Part shown: positions 43,814-53,534 of the stretch, piece by piece
Position numbering within the stretch: the first letter of the stretch is position 1
Layout of the letters: each line of letters opens with the position of its first letter
Source: Alphaproteobacteria bacterium
GTDB taxonomy: Bacteria; Pseudomonadota; Alphaproteobacteria; Bin65
Assembly (NCBI GenBank): GCA_022819985.1
Contig: JAJEGH010000019.1
Location: 37,187-101,186 of the forward strand
Direction of reading: 5' to 3'
Length of the DNA: 64,000 nucleotides
Notes under the pieces: model-generated
What the model saw: the letters and a program-made list of their open reading frames with translations, nothing else
Database searches by the model: none
What the model was told of the DNA's origin: nothing
Translations under genes and position numbers: made by a program

Positions 43814-44656
43814 ATGACCCTCGAAACCGTCAGCGCCAGCAAGTGTTTCGGCGGCACGCAGTATGTCTACGCCCACGAGTCGGCGGCGACGCGATGCCGG
43901 ATGCAGTTCTCCGCCTATGTGCCGCCCCAGGCGGCGGACGGGCCGGTGCCGGTCCTGACCTGGCTGTCCGGGCTGACCTGCACCGAAGAGAATTTCACGG
44001 TGAAGGCGGCGGTTCAGCGCCACGCCGCCGAACACGGCCTGCTGGTCGTCGCGCCGGACACCAGCCCGCGCGGCGAGAGCGTGCCGGACGACGAAGCCTG
44101 GGATCTCGGCACCGGCGCCGGCTTCTACGTCAACGCCACGCAGGATCCCTGGGCCGGCCACTACCGGATGTACGACTATGTCGTCGAGGAACTGCCGGCG
44201 GTCGTCGGCGCGAACCTGCCGGCGGACATGAGCCGGCGCGGCCTGTTCGGCCATTCCATGGGCGGCCACGGCACGCTGGTCGTCGCCCTGCGCAACCCGG
44301 AGCGTTACAAGTCGGTCTCCGTGCTCGCGCCGATCTGCGCGCCGATGCAGACCGGCCTGGGCGAAAAGATCTTCGGCGCCTACCTGGGCCCGGACAAGGC
44401 AGGCTGGCGCGGCTACGACGCGACGGAACTGGTGAGGGAAGGGCACACATGCGCCCCGATCCTGATCGACCAGGGCGACGAGGACGAGTTCTTCAAGATG
44501 GGCGCGATGAAGATCGACGCGTTCCAGGCGGCCTGCGCGGCGGCGGGCCAGCCGGTCACCCTGCGCATGCAGCAGGGCTACGACCACGGCTATTTCTTCG
44601 TCCAGACCTTCATGGGCGACCATGTCGCCTACCACGCCGGGGTCCTGAACGGCTGA
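43814..44656 (+). CDS. fghA: S-formylglutathione hydrolase
   Basis: 280 residues, alpha/beta hydrolase (esterase D family). It hydrolyses S-formylglutathione to formate and glutathione in formaldehyde detoxification. Visible: nucleophile Ser148 in G-H-S-M-G-G-H-G, catalytic Asp in the D-Q-G-D-E-D-E-F segment (about 219-225) and His258 in Y-D-H-G-Y. The conserved L-S-G-L-T-C-T-E-E-N-F (51-61) is typical. The ATG at 43814 is preceded by GGGAAG; an upstream in-frame start would translate the 12-bp repeat. No formaldehyde dehydrogenase is adjacent. Confidence 0.95.
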   Translation: MTLETVSASKCFGGTQYVYAHESAATRCRMQFSAYVPPQAADGPVPVLTWLSGLTCTEENFTVKAAVQRHAAEHGLLVVAPDTSPRGESVPDDEAWDLGTGAGFYVNATQDPWAGHYRMYDYVVEELPAVVGANLPADMSRRGLFGHSMGGHGTLVVALRNPERYKSVSVLAPICAPMQTGLGEKIFGAYLGPDKAGWRGYDATELVREGHTCAPILIDQGDEDEFFKMGAMKIDAFQAACAAAGQPVTLRMQQGYDHGYFFVQTFMGDHVAYHAGVLNG

Positions 44657-44799
44657 GGCCGCCTTCGTCGTATGGGACGAGCGTTCACTTCGCCGCGCCC
44701 GCGGGCCGGGCGGGGCGAATTGAACCTTGCGGTTGCCGGTGATAGCTTCCCGGCCCGCATCCACTGCGACGAATCCGGTTATCGAAACGGGCGCCTTCC

Positions 44800-45363
44800 A
44801 TGCGCATCAACGGCAACGCCATCCGTCCCGGCAATATCATCGAGCATAACGGCCGGCTGTGGCGGGTCGCCAAGACCCAGCACACCCAGCCCGGCAAGGG
44901 CGGCGCCTACCTTCAGGCCGAGATGAAGGACATCCGCGACGGCACCAAGCTGAACGAACGGTTCCGCGCCTCGGAGAGCGTCGAGAAGGTCCGGCTGGAC
45001 GAGGCGCAATTCCAGTTTCTCTTCGCCGACGGCGACGAGGTCACCTTCATGGAGACCGAAACCTACGAGCAGATCACGCTGAACCGGGAGTTGCTCGGCG
45101 AACCGGCGGTCTTCCTGCAGGACGGCATGACGGTCACCGTCCAGTCCTATGAAGGATCGCCGATCGGCGTCGAACTGCCCGACAGCGTGGTCATGGAGGT
45201 CGTCGAGGCCGACGCGGTCGTGAAGGGGCAGACCGCTTCCTCGTCCTACAAGCCGGCAGTGCTGGAGAATGGCGAGCGCATCATGGTGCCGCCGCATATC
45301 GAGGCCGGCACGAAAATCGTCGTCGCGACGGCCGACGGCAGCTACATGGAGCGCGCCAAGTAG
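44800..45363 (+). CDS. efp: Translation elongation factor P
   Basis: 187 residues. EF-P relieves ribosome stalling at polyproline. The tip loop H-T-Q-P-G-K-G-G (Lys33) is the position modified by lysyl-lysine in EpmAB species; whether this organism modifies it is not shown here. The domain-2 and domain-3 features G-S-P-I-G-V-E-L-P and the S-S-Y-K-P-A segment are intact. It precedes an IMPase-family gene by 46 bp, as in many Alphaproteobacteria. Confidence 0.97.
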   Translation: MRINGNAIRPGNIIEHNGRLWRVAKTQHTQPGKGGAYLQAEMKDIRDGTKLNERFRASESVEKVRLDEAQFQFLFADGDEVTFMETETYEQITLNRELLGEPAVFLQDGMTVTVQSYEGSPIGVELPDSVVMEVVEADAVVKGQTASSSYKPAVLENGERIMVPPHIEAGTKIVVATADGSYMERAK

Positions 45364-45409
45364 CCCGGACCGGCCGTCCCGCGGCGCTCCGGAGCACAGG
45401 CCGGCGGCC

Positions 45410-46324
45410 ATGGCCCTGAAACCCGCCATCGTCAACGTCATGGAAGGCGCGGCGCGCAAGGCCGCGCGCACCCTCGTGCGCGACTTCGGCGAAGTCGAGC
45501 AGCTCCAGGTTTCGCGCAAGGGGCCGTCGGATTTCGTCAGCGCCGCCGACCTGCGGGCCGAACGGACCCTGTTGCGCGAACTGCGCAAGGGCCGGCCCGG
45601 CTTCGCCCTGACGATGGAAGAAGGCGGCAGCCTGCCCGGCATGGAGGCAGTGGGTGAAGCTGCGACCGGGGAAGCGACCGGGGAAGCGACCGGGAAAGAG
45701 GCCGGAGAGGGGCCGGAGACCGGCGCCGAAGCCCGCGGGGCTGCGTCGGACCGCTGGATCGTCGATCCTCTCGACGGCACAACGAATTTCCTGCACGGCG
45801 TCCCGCATTTCGCCGTGTCGATCGCCCATGAGGCGCAGGGCCGGGTCGTCGCCGGGGTGGTCTATCAGCCGCTCACCGACGAGCTGTTCTGGGCCGTGCG
45901 CGGCGTCGGCGCGTTTCTGAACCGCCGCCGGCTCCGGGTCTCGTCGCGCAGCGCCATGGCCGATGCCCTGCTGGCGACCGGCCTGCCCTATCGCGGCAAG
46001 CCGAAGCATCCGGCCTACGGGGCGACGCTGGAGGCGATCCTGCCCAGGGTTGCCGGCGTGCGCCGGTTCGGCGCGGCTTCGCTCGATCTTGCCTGGGTCG
46101 CTGCGGGCCGTTTCGACGGCTTCTGGGAATTCGACCTGGAACCCTGGGACGTTGCCGCCGGCCTGCTGCTGGTGCGCGAGGCGGGCGGCGCGGTCTCCGA
46201 TGTCGCCGGGCGCGACCGCGCCTGGGGCGGCGCCGAGGTGCTGGCCGGCAATGCAGCGCTGCACGGCGAACTCCGCCGCCTGGTCGGCGGCGCACTGCGC
46301 GAGGCTGGGGATGCCGGCAAATAG
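45410..46324 (+). CDS. suhB: Inositol-monophosphatase-family protein with repeat insertion
   Basis: 304 residues, versus about 265 for typical SuhB. The Mg2+ sites are in place: Glu70/Glu71 (T-M-E-E-G-G), Asp119 in W-I-V-D-P-L-D-G-T-T-N-F (116-127), and W-D-V-A-A-G in the C-terminal half. Between the first metal ligand and W-I-V-D-P there is an extra low-complexity stretch (about 73-113: T-G-E-A repeats and Glu-rich) coded by 12-bp repeats. The family hydrolyses inositol phosphates, and SuhB also acts in rRNA transcription. Symbol given from context next to efp; the insertion is unusual. Confidence 0.87.
   Translation: MALKPAIVNVMEGAARKAARTLVRDFGEVEQLQVSRKGPSDFVSAADLRAERTLLRELRKGRPGFALTMEEGGSLPGMEAVGEAATGEATGEATGKEAGEGPETGAEARGAASDRWIVDPLDGTTNFLHGVPHFAVSIAHEAQGRVVAGVVYQPLTDELFWAVRGVGAFLNRRRLRVSSRSAMADALLATGLPYRGKPKHPAYGATLEAILPRVAGVRRFGAASLDLAWVAAGRFDGFWEFDLEPWDVAAGLLLVREAGGAVSDVAGRDRAWGGAEVLAGNAALHGELRRLVGGALREAGDAGK
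45656..45694. repeat. 12-bp in-frame repeats in the IMPase gene
   Basis: A 15-bp GAAGCTGCGACCGGG is followed by two identical GAAGCGACCGGG units (45671-45682, 45683-45694). They encode the T-G-E-A repeats of the insertion. Confidence 0.9.
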
Positions 46325-46493
46325 TCAAAATTTTCCCATAAAGCGGCTATAAAATACCATTGTCCGGCGACCCGGCCGCCGGTACAGTGAGAAATCCGGG
46401 CTCCGACCGGATGCGTTGCAACATACCTTACCGTATGGAACGACCGAAACCGGCGCCCCGGCCGCAAACTCTTCAGCGGCGGAGCCAACGCCC

Positions 46494-47720
46494 TTGACCA
46501 TTCCCGCGCGCTATCTGTTGCGCATGACCGCCTTTCTGGTGGTCGTCGGTGTCGGGCTGTTCATCCTCAGGGATCGGCTGCTGTCCGCCTTCGCGGCCAA
46601 CGCCTTCCTCAACGGCCTGATCCTCGCCGTTCTGCTGGTCGGCATCGTGTTCTGCCTGTGGCTGGTCGCCCGGCTGTGGCGCGACGTGAGTTGGATCCGG
46701 AACTATCGGCAGGGGAACGACGCTGCGGCGGCCGGCGCCCCGCGCATGCTTGCGCCGATGGCGACCATGATCGGCGAGCGCGGCAACCGCCCCCTGCGCC
46801 TGACCGCCAGCACCATGCGCTCGATCCTCGACAGCGTCGGCGCCCGGCTCGACGAAGGCCGGGAGATTTCTCGCTACCTGATCGCGCTGCTGGTGTTCCT
46901 GGGCCTGCTCGGCACCTTCTGGGGCCTGATCGAGACCATCGAGGCGGTGGCCAGCGCCATCCAGAACCTGACGGTCGAAAGCGGCGAGAATTTCAAGACG
47001 GTCTTCCAGAAGTTCAAGGATGACCTGCTGACCTCCATCGGCGGCGCGGGAACAGCCTTCAGCACGTCCCTGTTCGGCCTGGGCGGCTCGCTGATCGTCG
47101 GCTTTCTCGACCTGCAGGCCGGCCAGGCGCAGAACCGGTTCTACACCGGCCTGGAAGACTGGCTGTCCGGCGTCACCCGCCTGTCGTCGCTGCCAACCGA
47201 ATTCGGCGAGGACGAGCCCGAGTCGGCGGAAGCCTATCTTCAGGCATTGCTTGAGCATACCGCCGAGATTATGGAGAATATCCAGCAGTCGCTTACGGAA
47301 TCCGAAAGGGAGCGGGCGGATACCGGCCGGAACCTCGGCGCCTTGACGCTTGAACTCGCCGCTATCGCCGAAAACATGCGCGGGGAGCAGACCTTGCTGC
47401 GCAACCTGGCGGAAGCGCAGGTCGCCCTGAAACCGGTGCTCGACCGTTTGGCCGCCGAGCAGGCCTTCGGCCGGCAGGAGATGGTGCAGGCGCTGAACGC
47501 CGAATTCCGCAACGTCGGCAATCGCCTGATGGAACTCAACCGGGAGCAGCGCCAGGTCGTCCAGCAAACCGTTCAGGAATCCGCCGCCGCCCGCCAGCAG
47601 ATGTTGCAGGAATTGCGTAACGAATTCAGGATCCTGGCGCGCACGCTGGCCACGGTTTCGTCCGGCGGCGGCGAAAGGCCGGGCCAGGCGTCGTTCGAAC
47701 TGAAAGAAACGGAGCGTTAG
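46494..47720 (+). CDS. MotA/TolQ/ExbB-like stator protein
   Basis: 408 residues. Two N-terminal membrane helices (in M-T-A-F-L-V-V-V-G-V-G-L-F-I-L and L-I-L-A-V-L-L-V-G-I-V-F-C-L) are followed by a cytoplasmic segment, then two more helices with the MotA-type L-G-L-L-G-T-F-W-G-L-I-E-T and G-G-A-G-T-A-F-S-T-S-L-F-G-L-G-G. The C-terminal 150 residues form a predicted coiled-coil, rich in Q, E, R and A. The start is uncertain: TTG 46494 (GGAG upstream) or TTG 46416. It ends at the base before the next ORF, which carries the MotB-like partner. Confidence 0.85.
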   Translation: MTIPARYLLRMTAFLVVVGVGLFILRDRLLSAFAANAFLNGLILAVLLVGIVFCLWLVARLWRDVSWIRNYRQGNDAAAAGAPRMLAPMATMIGERGNRPLRLTASTMRSILDSVGARLDEGREISRYLIALLVFLGLLGTFWGLIETIEAVASAIQNLTVESGENFKTVFQKFKDDLLTSIGGAGTAFSTSLFGLGGSLIVGFLDLQAGQAQNRFYTGLEDWLSGVTRLSSLPTEFGEDEPESAEAYLQALLEHTAEIMENIQQSLTESERERADTGRNLGALTLELAAIAENMRGEQTLLRNLAEAQVALKPVLDRLAAEQAFGRQEMVQALNAEFRNVGNRLMELNREQRQVVQQTVQESAAARQQMLQELRNEFRILARTLATVSSGGGERPGQASFELKETER

Positions 47721-50135
47721 ATGGCGGGACGCAAACGGCCGCAACGGCGTTTCGATATCTGGCCCGGCTTTGTCGATGCCTTGTCGGGCCTGTTGATCGT
47801 TTTCGTGATCGTGTCGATGATCTTTATGACCGCCCAGTTCTTCCTGGGCGAGGAGCTGGTCGGCCGCGACCGGACCATCGACCGGCTGATGACGCAGATT
47901 GCGAGCCTCTCCGAAGAACTGGAGGGCGGCAAATCCAGGATCGAAAAGGCCGAAGGGCGGGCGGCCGAGGCCGAGAAGACGATCGTCGATCTGACCGCAG
48001 ACCTCCGCGCGGCGATGGGCGAACGCGACCGGCTGGTTGGCGAAAAGGCCGGACTGGAAAACGATTTGACCGGCCTGCGCGACCGGCTCGACGCGCTGGA
48101 GTCGGACCGGGAGGCCCTGCGTGGCGAGATCGGCGAACTGCGGACCGACCGGCAGGGCCTGCTCGTCAAGCTGGACACGCTGGAGAAGGACAGGCGGAGC
48201 CTGCTGCTGCGCATCGCGAGCCTGGAGCAGGAAGCCGACCGGATCGCCCTGCAGTTAGCCGAGGCGCTCAAGGCGGGCAGGGCGTCGGACGCCCGGGTCG
48301 CCGGTCTCGGCGCACGGGTCGAGTCGCTCACGGGAGAGAAGGCGGGCCTCGAAACCCGGCTGGCGGAACTGGAGGCCGAAAACCGGCGCCTCGCCATCCG
48401 GCTGGCCGATGCGATCGTGGCGCGCCGGCAAAGCGAAACCGCGGCGTCGTCGGACGCGGCGAAAGCGGCATTGCGTCAGGAAGACCTGACCGCACAGATC
48501 GCCCGTCTCGAGGCCGACAACGCCGGGTTGCGCCAGCAGCTCGCCGATGCCGTCGCGGCGCACAGGTCCGAGACGGCGCGCGGGGCGGCGCTGACCGCTG
48601 ACATCGAGAAGCTGCGCGCCCGGGTGGCGGCGCAGCTTGCGGCGCGAAAGCAGGGCGGAGAGACCGGGTCAGCCACTGTTGCGGAGACGGCCGACCGGTT
48701 GAAAGCGCTGACCGCCCGGACTGCACAGCTTGAAGCGGCGAATGCCGAACTGCGCCGGCAACTGGCCGGCGTCGTGGCGTCGCGCGAGGATGTCGAGAAA
48801 CGCGCACAGGAACTGGCGAGAATCGGCAAAGAAGCCAGGGAGCGGGCGAAGGCGCTCGAAAGCGCCGGAAAGCAGGCTGCGGAAGCCGCCGCCGCGAAGG
48901 CTGCGGCGCAGGCGGCCGAAAGTCAGGAACTGCGGTTCCGGCTGGCTGCGATCACCCGCCAGTTGGCGGCGATCGTAGAGGAAAACGAGCGGCTGGCGGC
49001 GCAGCTTGCCGATGCCCTCGCCGCCCGGGAGGCGTTGAGCGACGAGGCGGACGAACTGGGCCGGGTGCGCGCGGGTCTGGACGAGCGGATCAAGGCGCTG
49101 GTCAAGCAGATTGCCGAACTCGACGCCGAGAACAAGCGGCTGGTGCAGCAGCTCGAGGCGGCGCGCGAGGGCGGCGCCGAGGCCGAGGCGCGGGTCGCCG
49201 ATCTGACGGAACGGCAGGCGGCGCTGGAGCTGACGCGGGCGGAGCTTTCCCGCGAGCTGTCGCAGCTCAGGGACCGGAATGCGCAACTGCGCGCCAATCT
49301 CGTAGCAGCGCTGAGCGACCGCGGTTCTCTGGGCAAGACAGCCGCGACGCTGTACGAACAGCAAGCCGACCTGATTGCGCGCCTGGACGCGGTCGAGAAA
49401 GAGCGCGAACGTCTGCGCAAGCGGCTGGCTGCGGCACAGAAGGAAGGCCAGGGACTGGGCACGCAACTCGGCGCCGCCGACCGGCAGATCGCGCAGATGC
49501 GCTCGGCGTCTGCAGCGCAGGCGCGCCAGGTGCTGCTGCTCAGCCAGCAGTTGCTCGCCTTGCGCCGGCAACTTCTGTCGATCCAGGAGGCGCTGGACGC
49601 GTCGGAGGCGCAAGGCAAGGAGCAGCAGCTCAAGATCTCGGACCTCGACAAACGGCTGAAAACGGCGCTGGTCCGGCAGGTCAACGAGTTGAAGCAGTAC
49701 AAGTCGGAGTTTTTCGGCGAACTGCGCAAAACGATCGGCGCGCGCGAAGATGTCAAGATCGTCGGCGACCGCTTCGTCTTCCCGTCGTCCGTGCTGTTCG
49801 CCACCAACCGGTGGAACCTGCAGGACGGCGGCAAGGTCGAGCTGCGCAAGCTGGCGGCGACCCTGAAGGAACTGGCGAAGGGAATTCCGGACGACATCGA
49901 CTGGATCCTGCGGGTCGACGGCCACACCGATGCCCGGCCCATCAGGGGCGGTTCGAACCTCGAACTCTCCGCCAGGCGGGCGATCGCGGTGGTGACCTTC
50001 CTGATCGATGAAGGCATCCCGGCCGGGCGCCTACTCGCCGCCGGCTTCGGCCCGCACCATCCGATCGATCCCGGCCGGACTGCGGAAGCCTACCGGAAAA
50101 ACCGCCGGATCGAGATAAGGCTGACCCAGCGGTAA
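47721..50135 (+). CDS. MotB/OmpA-type peptidoglycan-binding protein with very long coiled coil
   Basis: 804 residues. One N-terminal membrane helix (about 20-41) preceded by W-P-G-F-V-D-A-L with Asp19 in the position of the MotB/ExbD proton-carrying Asp. From about 45 to 640 the protein is almost all coiled coil (Glu, Arg, Leu, Ala heptads). The C terminus is an OmpA-type domain (about 670-804) with [15 protein letters not shown] and N-R-R-I-E-I-R-L, which binds peptidoglycan. The ATG follows the partner's stop directly. With its partner it forms a stator-like pair anchored across the periplasm; the biological role is unknown. Confidence 0.9.
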   Translation: MAGRKRPQRRFDIWPGFVDALSGLLIVFVIVSMIFMTAQFFLGEELVGRDRTIDRLMTQIASLSEELEGGKSRIEKAEGRAAEAEKTIVDLTADLRAAMGERDRLVGEKAGLENDLTGLRDRLDALESDREALRGEIGELRTDRQGLLVKLDTLEKDRRSLLLRIASLEQEADRIALQLAEALKAGRASDARVAGLGARVESLTGEKAGLETRLAELEAENRRLAIRLADAIVARRQSETAASSDAAKAALRQEDLTAQIARLEADNAGLRQQLADAVAAHRSETARGAALTADIEKLRARVAAQLAARKQGGETGSATVAETADRLKALTARTAQLEAANAELRRQLAGVVASREDVEKRAQELARIGKEARERAKALESAGKQAAEAAAAKAAAQAAESQELRFRLAAITRQLAAIVEENERLAAQLADALAAREALSDEADELGRVRAGLDERIKALVKQIAELDAENKRLVQQLEAAREGGAEAEARVADLTERQAALELTRAELSRELSQLRDRNAQLRANLVAALSDRGSLGKTAATLYEQQADLIARLDAVEKERERLRKRLAAAQKEGQGLGTQLGAADRQIAQMRSASAAQARQVLLLSQQLLALRRQLLSIQEALDASEAQGKEQQLKISDLDKRLKTALVRQVNELKQYKSEFFGELRKTIGAREDVKIVGDRFVFPSSVLFATNRWNLQDGGKVELRKLAATLKELAKGIPDDIDWILRVDGHTDARPIRGGSNLELSARRAIAVVTFLIDEGIPAGRLLAAGFGPHHPIDPGRTAEAYRKNRRIEIRLTQR

Positions 50136-50332
50136 GGGGTTCGGACAGCGGGTTCGGTCGCGGCGCGGGCCGCCGCCGCGACCGCGCCCCTGCGCGGGTC
50201 TGCCGCTTGCCTCCGGCCGGGCCCGTAATCATATTCGCCGCTTCCGAACGCGGCCCCGTCGCGGGAATGCCGGCCCTTCGGCCGGTCCCGTCAGCCGATC
50301 CGCCGCCGCCGAACCTTCGCCGGGACCGAACG

Positions 50333-50551
50333 ATGAAGCAGGACATCCATCCCGACTATCACGAGATCACCGTCGCAATGACGGACGGGACCGAATTCAA
50401 GACCCGGTCGACCTGGGGCGCGGCAGGCGACCGCCTGAAGCTGGACATCGATCCGACCTCCCATCCGGCCTGGACCGGCGTGCACCGGCTGGTCGATACC
50501 GGCGGCCAGCTCGCCAAGTTCAACAAGAAGTTCGAGAACTTCGGACTCTAG
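50333..50551 (+). CDS. rpmE: Ribosomal protein L31
   Basis: 72 residues starting [10 protein letters not shown], then V-A-M-T-D-G-T-E-F and T-R-S-T-W-G, the alphaproteobacterial L31 type. It lacks the cysteines of the Zn-binding form, so it is the zinc-independent version. The ATG at 50333 is the only start that gives the conserved N terminus. It lies 197 bp after the stator pair and converges on the Mla operon. Confidence 0.95.
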   Translation: MKQDIHPDYHEITVAMTDGTEFKTRSTWGAAGDRLKLDIDPTSHPAWTGVHRLVDTGGQLAKFNKKFENFGL

Positions 50552-50630
50552 GCGGCTGGCGCGGTACCGGCCGGCCTGGACTTGTCCGACGCGGCGGCGG
50601 CGCTCGGCAAACAGGAACCTGCGCCGAACC

Positions 50631-51338
50631 CTATCTGCCGGCCCGGTGGCTGGCGGCACGGCGCCGGCTTTCGCGGTGCATCCGGCGCAGGGACCATTCC
50701 ACGACCTGGTTGAGGACTCCGCCGATCGCCGTATCGAATCCGGCTACGATCGCGTCGTTGCTTTCGCCCGCCAGAAGCGCCGACGCTTCGAAGGTCCTGG
50801 ATGCGACGATATCCCGGTCGGTCCAGCGCACGAGGCGGACATGGATGCGGATGCGGATACGCGCCGGCGCGCCCTGGTACATTTCGGCGTGAAACTCGCG
50901 CAGGTCGGACTTGAGCAGATAATCCGTTCTCAGGCCGCTGCCCTGGCGCGCGACGCCGGCGATCCGGCCCGAGTTGTCGAAAGATTCGACCAGCAGGGTC
51001 TGCAGCAGGTTAGTGGCAAGGTCCGTCCACTCCGAGTCGACGAGATAATCCAGCCTGGTCGGCTGCATCTTGATCGCGATCCGGCTGCTGCGCAGGCTCG
51101 CCGAGGCGGTCGGTATCTCGACCAGCAGTTGCGCGCGAATCCGCGGCAGGTTCGCTTTGAAACTACGGGCCGGCCGCAGCTCGTACAGTTGCGGCGGATC
51201 GCGGTCGGCGCCGGGAATGATCGAGGTGCAGCCGGCCAGGACCAGGCCGCCCAGGATCGGGCCGGCCAGGGCGGCGGCGCCCAGCAGCGGCAGCAAGCGA
51301 TACCGGCGGGGGCGCCGGGCGGGTGCGGTGACGGTCAT
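50631..51338 (-). CDS. ABC transport auxiliary lipoprotein (PqiC-like)
   Basis: 235 residues. An N-terminal hydrophobic segment ends in lipobox V-L-A-G-C (Cys near 37), so the mature protein is a lipoprotein. The rest matches the ABC_trans_aux/PqiC type: L-Y-E-L-R-P-A near 52, then a beta-alpha structure with Y-L-V-D-S-E-W-T-D. Such lipoproteins complete MCE lipid transporters in the outer membrane. It overlaps the MCE gene by 4 bp (ATGA) and is the last gene of that operon. Confidence 0.87.
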   Translation of the reverse strand: MTVTAPARRPRRYRLLPLLGAAALAGPILGGLVLAGCTSIIPGADRDPPQLYELRPARSFKANLPRIRAQLLVEIPTASASLRSSRIAIKMQPTRLDYLVDSEWTDLATNLLQTLLVESFDNSGRIAGVARQGSGLRTDYLLKSDLREFHAEMYQGAPARIRIRIHVRLVRWTDRDIVASRTFEASALLAGESNDAIVAGFDTAIGGVLNQVVEWSLRRMHRESRRRAASHRAGR

Positions 51339-52711
51339 CGGGCTCTCGGGTCCAGGCCGCCCTGGCGGCCGAAGAAGAAGCCGGACGGATCGCTCTCGAT
51401 CCGCCGGACAAGGCGGTTGAGATCGCCCATCAGGCGGCGGCCTTCGGCGACGAACTGCGAGACGTCGTAGAGGCCGGCGTTGAGGAACCGGGCGACCGGC
51501 CGCCGGTTTTCCTCCACGAGCCGGGAGATGTCGCGGCTCATTCTGGAGAAGGCTTCCGCGCCTTCGTCGATCTTCGCCACGGTGTCGGCCATCTGCGACA
51601 GCGAGGCGCCCAGCTTCTCGATCGACGGGCGGATCTTTTCGGTCACTTCCCTGGTTTCGCGGGCAATTCTCTTGACGTCGTCAGCGGCTGTTTCCGCCGA
51701 GCCGAGAATCCGGTCGACCCTTTGCCGGTTTGTTTCGTCGAGTACCTGCGACGCGCGGCCCGTCAACTCGGTGGCGCTCCGGGAAAGGCCGGCCAGATTG
51801 TCCAGGGTGTTCGGCAGTTCCTTGAGCGTCGGCTCCAGTTCTTTCGCGCGTTTCTCGGCTTCGCGGACGAAGCGGCTGGCGTCTTCCGAGACCCTTTCGA
51901 CATTGTCGAGGATATTCTCCAGCCGCTTCCGGTTGCGGTCGCTGAGCACGGCCTCCGCCCGGTCGGTCAGTCCGGCCGCCTTGTCGGCCAGCGTACGCAC
52001 CGAACCGATGGCGCCCGACAACTCCTTTGCCGCCGGGCGCAGGTCTCCGGCCACGGCGCGGGCTTCTTTCGCGAAGGCGCGGGCTTCGGCCGAAAACGCA
52101 GCGAACTCTCCGGCCGCCTTGTCGAGCGACCGGACGATGGCGCCGATCCCCTGTCCCTGCGGCCCGCCGAAGGCGTCATCCAGCCGGCCGACTGCGACGG
52201 CCGCGCGCTCGGCGAGCGTCCGGAAGGCCACGACGGCTTTCGGCACCTCCTCGATCAGCCGTTGCAGGTTGGTCGGCGTACCGGGGATGCGCCGCGCGCG
52301 CTGCGCCGGAGACATCGCGCCGGCGGCGATGGGCCGGGAATCGGCGCGGCGGGCGGACGGCGCCGGCCGCTTGAGCTGGATAAAGGGGATTCCGGTCAGG
52401 CCCTGCTGCTCCAGCGCCGCTTCGAAATCCGGATAGATCTGTGCCTCCGGAAGCACGACGATGCCGACCAGCACACGTTCCGGATTGTCCGGATCGAGCC
52501 GGATATTCTGCACCGTGCCGACGGGAATGCCGCGGTAGCGTACGACGGCGCCGTTGTTCAGGCCGGTGACGTCCTGACGGAACTCGACGGTCAGCGGAAT
52601 CCCGCCGGCGCGACCGCCGCTGCCGCTCACCCACAACAGGAAGACGACCCCGGCGGCGATCAGGCCGAGCACGAAAGCGCCCAGAAGCACATAACTCGCT
52701 CTGGTTTCCAC
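51335..52711 (-). CDS. MlaD-type MCE-domain protein
   Basis: 458 residues: N-terminal membrane helix (about 6-28), MCE domain (about 38-115; D-V-T-G-L-N-N-G-A-V-V-R-Y-R-G-I-P-V-G), then a long helical/coiled-coil tail (about 130-440) with repeated A-E-K-R/A-D-K segments. MCE proteins form a hexameric channel for lipids between the membranes. Order on the minus strand: MlaE-like, MlaF-like, this, lipoprotein, all overlapping or close. Confidence 0.92.
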   Translation of the reverse strand: METRASYVLLGAFVLGLIAAGVVFLLWVSGSGGRAGGIPLTVEFRQDVTGLNNGAVVRYRGIPVGTVQNIRLDPDNPERVLVGIVVLPEAQIYPDFEAALEQQGLTGIPFIQLKRPAPSARRADSRPIAAGAMSPAQRARRIPGTPTNLQRLIEEVPKAVVAFRTLAERAAVAVGRLDDAFGGPQGQGIGAIVRSLDKAAGEFAAFSAEARAFAKEARAVAGDLRPAAKELSGAIGSVRTLADKAAGLTDRAEAVLSDRNRKRLENILDNVERVSEDASRFVREAEKRAKELEPTLKELPNTLDNLAGLSRSATELTGRASQVLDETNRQRVDRILGSAETAADDVKRIARETREVTEKIRPSIEKLGASLSQMADTVAKIDEGAEAFSRMSRDISRLVEENRRPVARFLNAGLYDVSQFVAEGRRLMGDLNRLVRRIESDPSGFFFGRQGGLDPRAR

Positions 52712-52733
52712 CGTTCCCGCCCTCCGTGTGCGG

Positions 52734-53534
52734 TCAGTGTCCGGAGCCGGCGGCGTTGTGCGCCGCCTGCGCGCGCGGCCCCCGGAAGTAGGCCTGGATC
52801 CAGGGATGCGGATCCTTCAGCAGCTCTTCCAGCGGCCCGACGCGGATTTTCCGATCCACCAATACCGCGATTCGGTCGGTAACCGCGACCAATGAATTAA
52901 GATCGTGTGTCACCATGAACACCGTAAGGCCCAGGCTCCGCTGCAATTCCCGGATCAGACGGTCGAAATCGGCCGCGCCGATCGGGTCCAGCCCGGCGGT
53001 CGGTTCGTCGAGAAAAACGATCTCGGGATCGAGCGCGAGCGCCCGCGCGAGGCCGGCGCGCGTACGCATGCCGCCGGACAGCTGCGCCGGCATCCTGTCC
53101 GCCGCATCCTGGGGCAGGCCGGCCATGTCGATCTTCTGGCGCGCCAGCCGGTCGATCTGCACTGGCGCCAGACCGGTGTGCAGCTTCAGCACCAGCGCGA
53201 TATTCTCCGCCACCGTCAGGCCGCTGAACAGGGCGCCGTTCTGGAACAGCACGCCGATCCGGGAGAGCAGCGTCTTGCGCGCGCGGCCGTGCAGCGCCGT
53301 CAGGGCCTGACCGAGAACGCGGACCTCCCCGCCGCTCGGCCGGTTGAGGCCGATAATGCTGCGCATCAGCACCGTCTTGCCGCTGCCCGAACTGCCGACC
53401 AGGCCCAGCACCTCGCCGGGCCGGACATCCAGATCCAGCCCGTCGTGCAGCAGAATTTCGCCGAACCGGTTTTCCAGCCCCCGTACGCTGACGGCCGGTT
53501 GCGGTTTCTCCGCCGCGGGCGTCGGCCCGATCAT
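52734..53534 (-). CDS. MlaF-type ABC ATPase
   Basis: 266 residues: Walker A G-S-S-G-S-G-K-T (47-54), Q-loop L-F-Q-N-G-A-L-F-S-G-L-T-V, signature L-S-G-G-M-R-T-R-A, Walker B I-V-F-L-D-E-P-T-A-G-L-D-P, and the H-loop T-H-D-L-N-S. The L-F-Q-x-G-A-L-F block is characteristic of Mla-type ATPases. The ATG overlaps the permease stop by 4 bp. Confidence 0.94.
   Translation of the reverse strand: MIGPTPAAEKPQPAVSVRGLENRFGEILLHDGLDLDVRPGEVLGLVGSSGSGKTVLMRSIIGLNRPSGGEVRVLGQALTALHGRARKTLLSRIGVLFQNGALFSGLTVAENIALVLKLHTGLAPVQIDRLARQKIDMAGLPQDAADRMPAQLSGGMRTRAGLARALALDPEIVFLDEPTAGLDPIGAADFDRLIRELQRSLGLTVFMVTHDLNSLVAVTDRIAVLVDRKIRVGPLEELLKDPHPWIQAYFRGPRAQAAHNAAGSGH

Noticed and set aside
46494..50135. Zorya anti-phage system
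   Set aside because: Only the two stator-like proteins are present, with an OmpA-type end. No helicase or nuclease genes follow; next genes are rpmE and an Mla operon.
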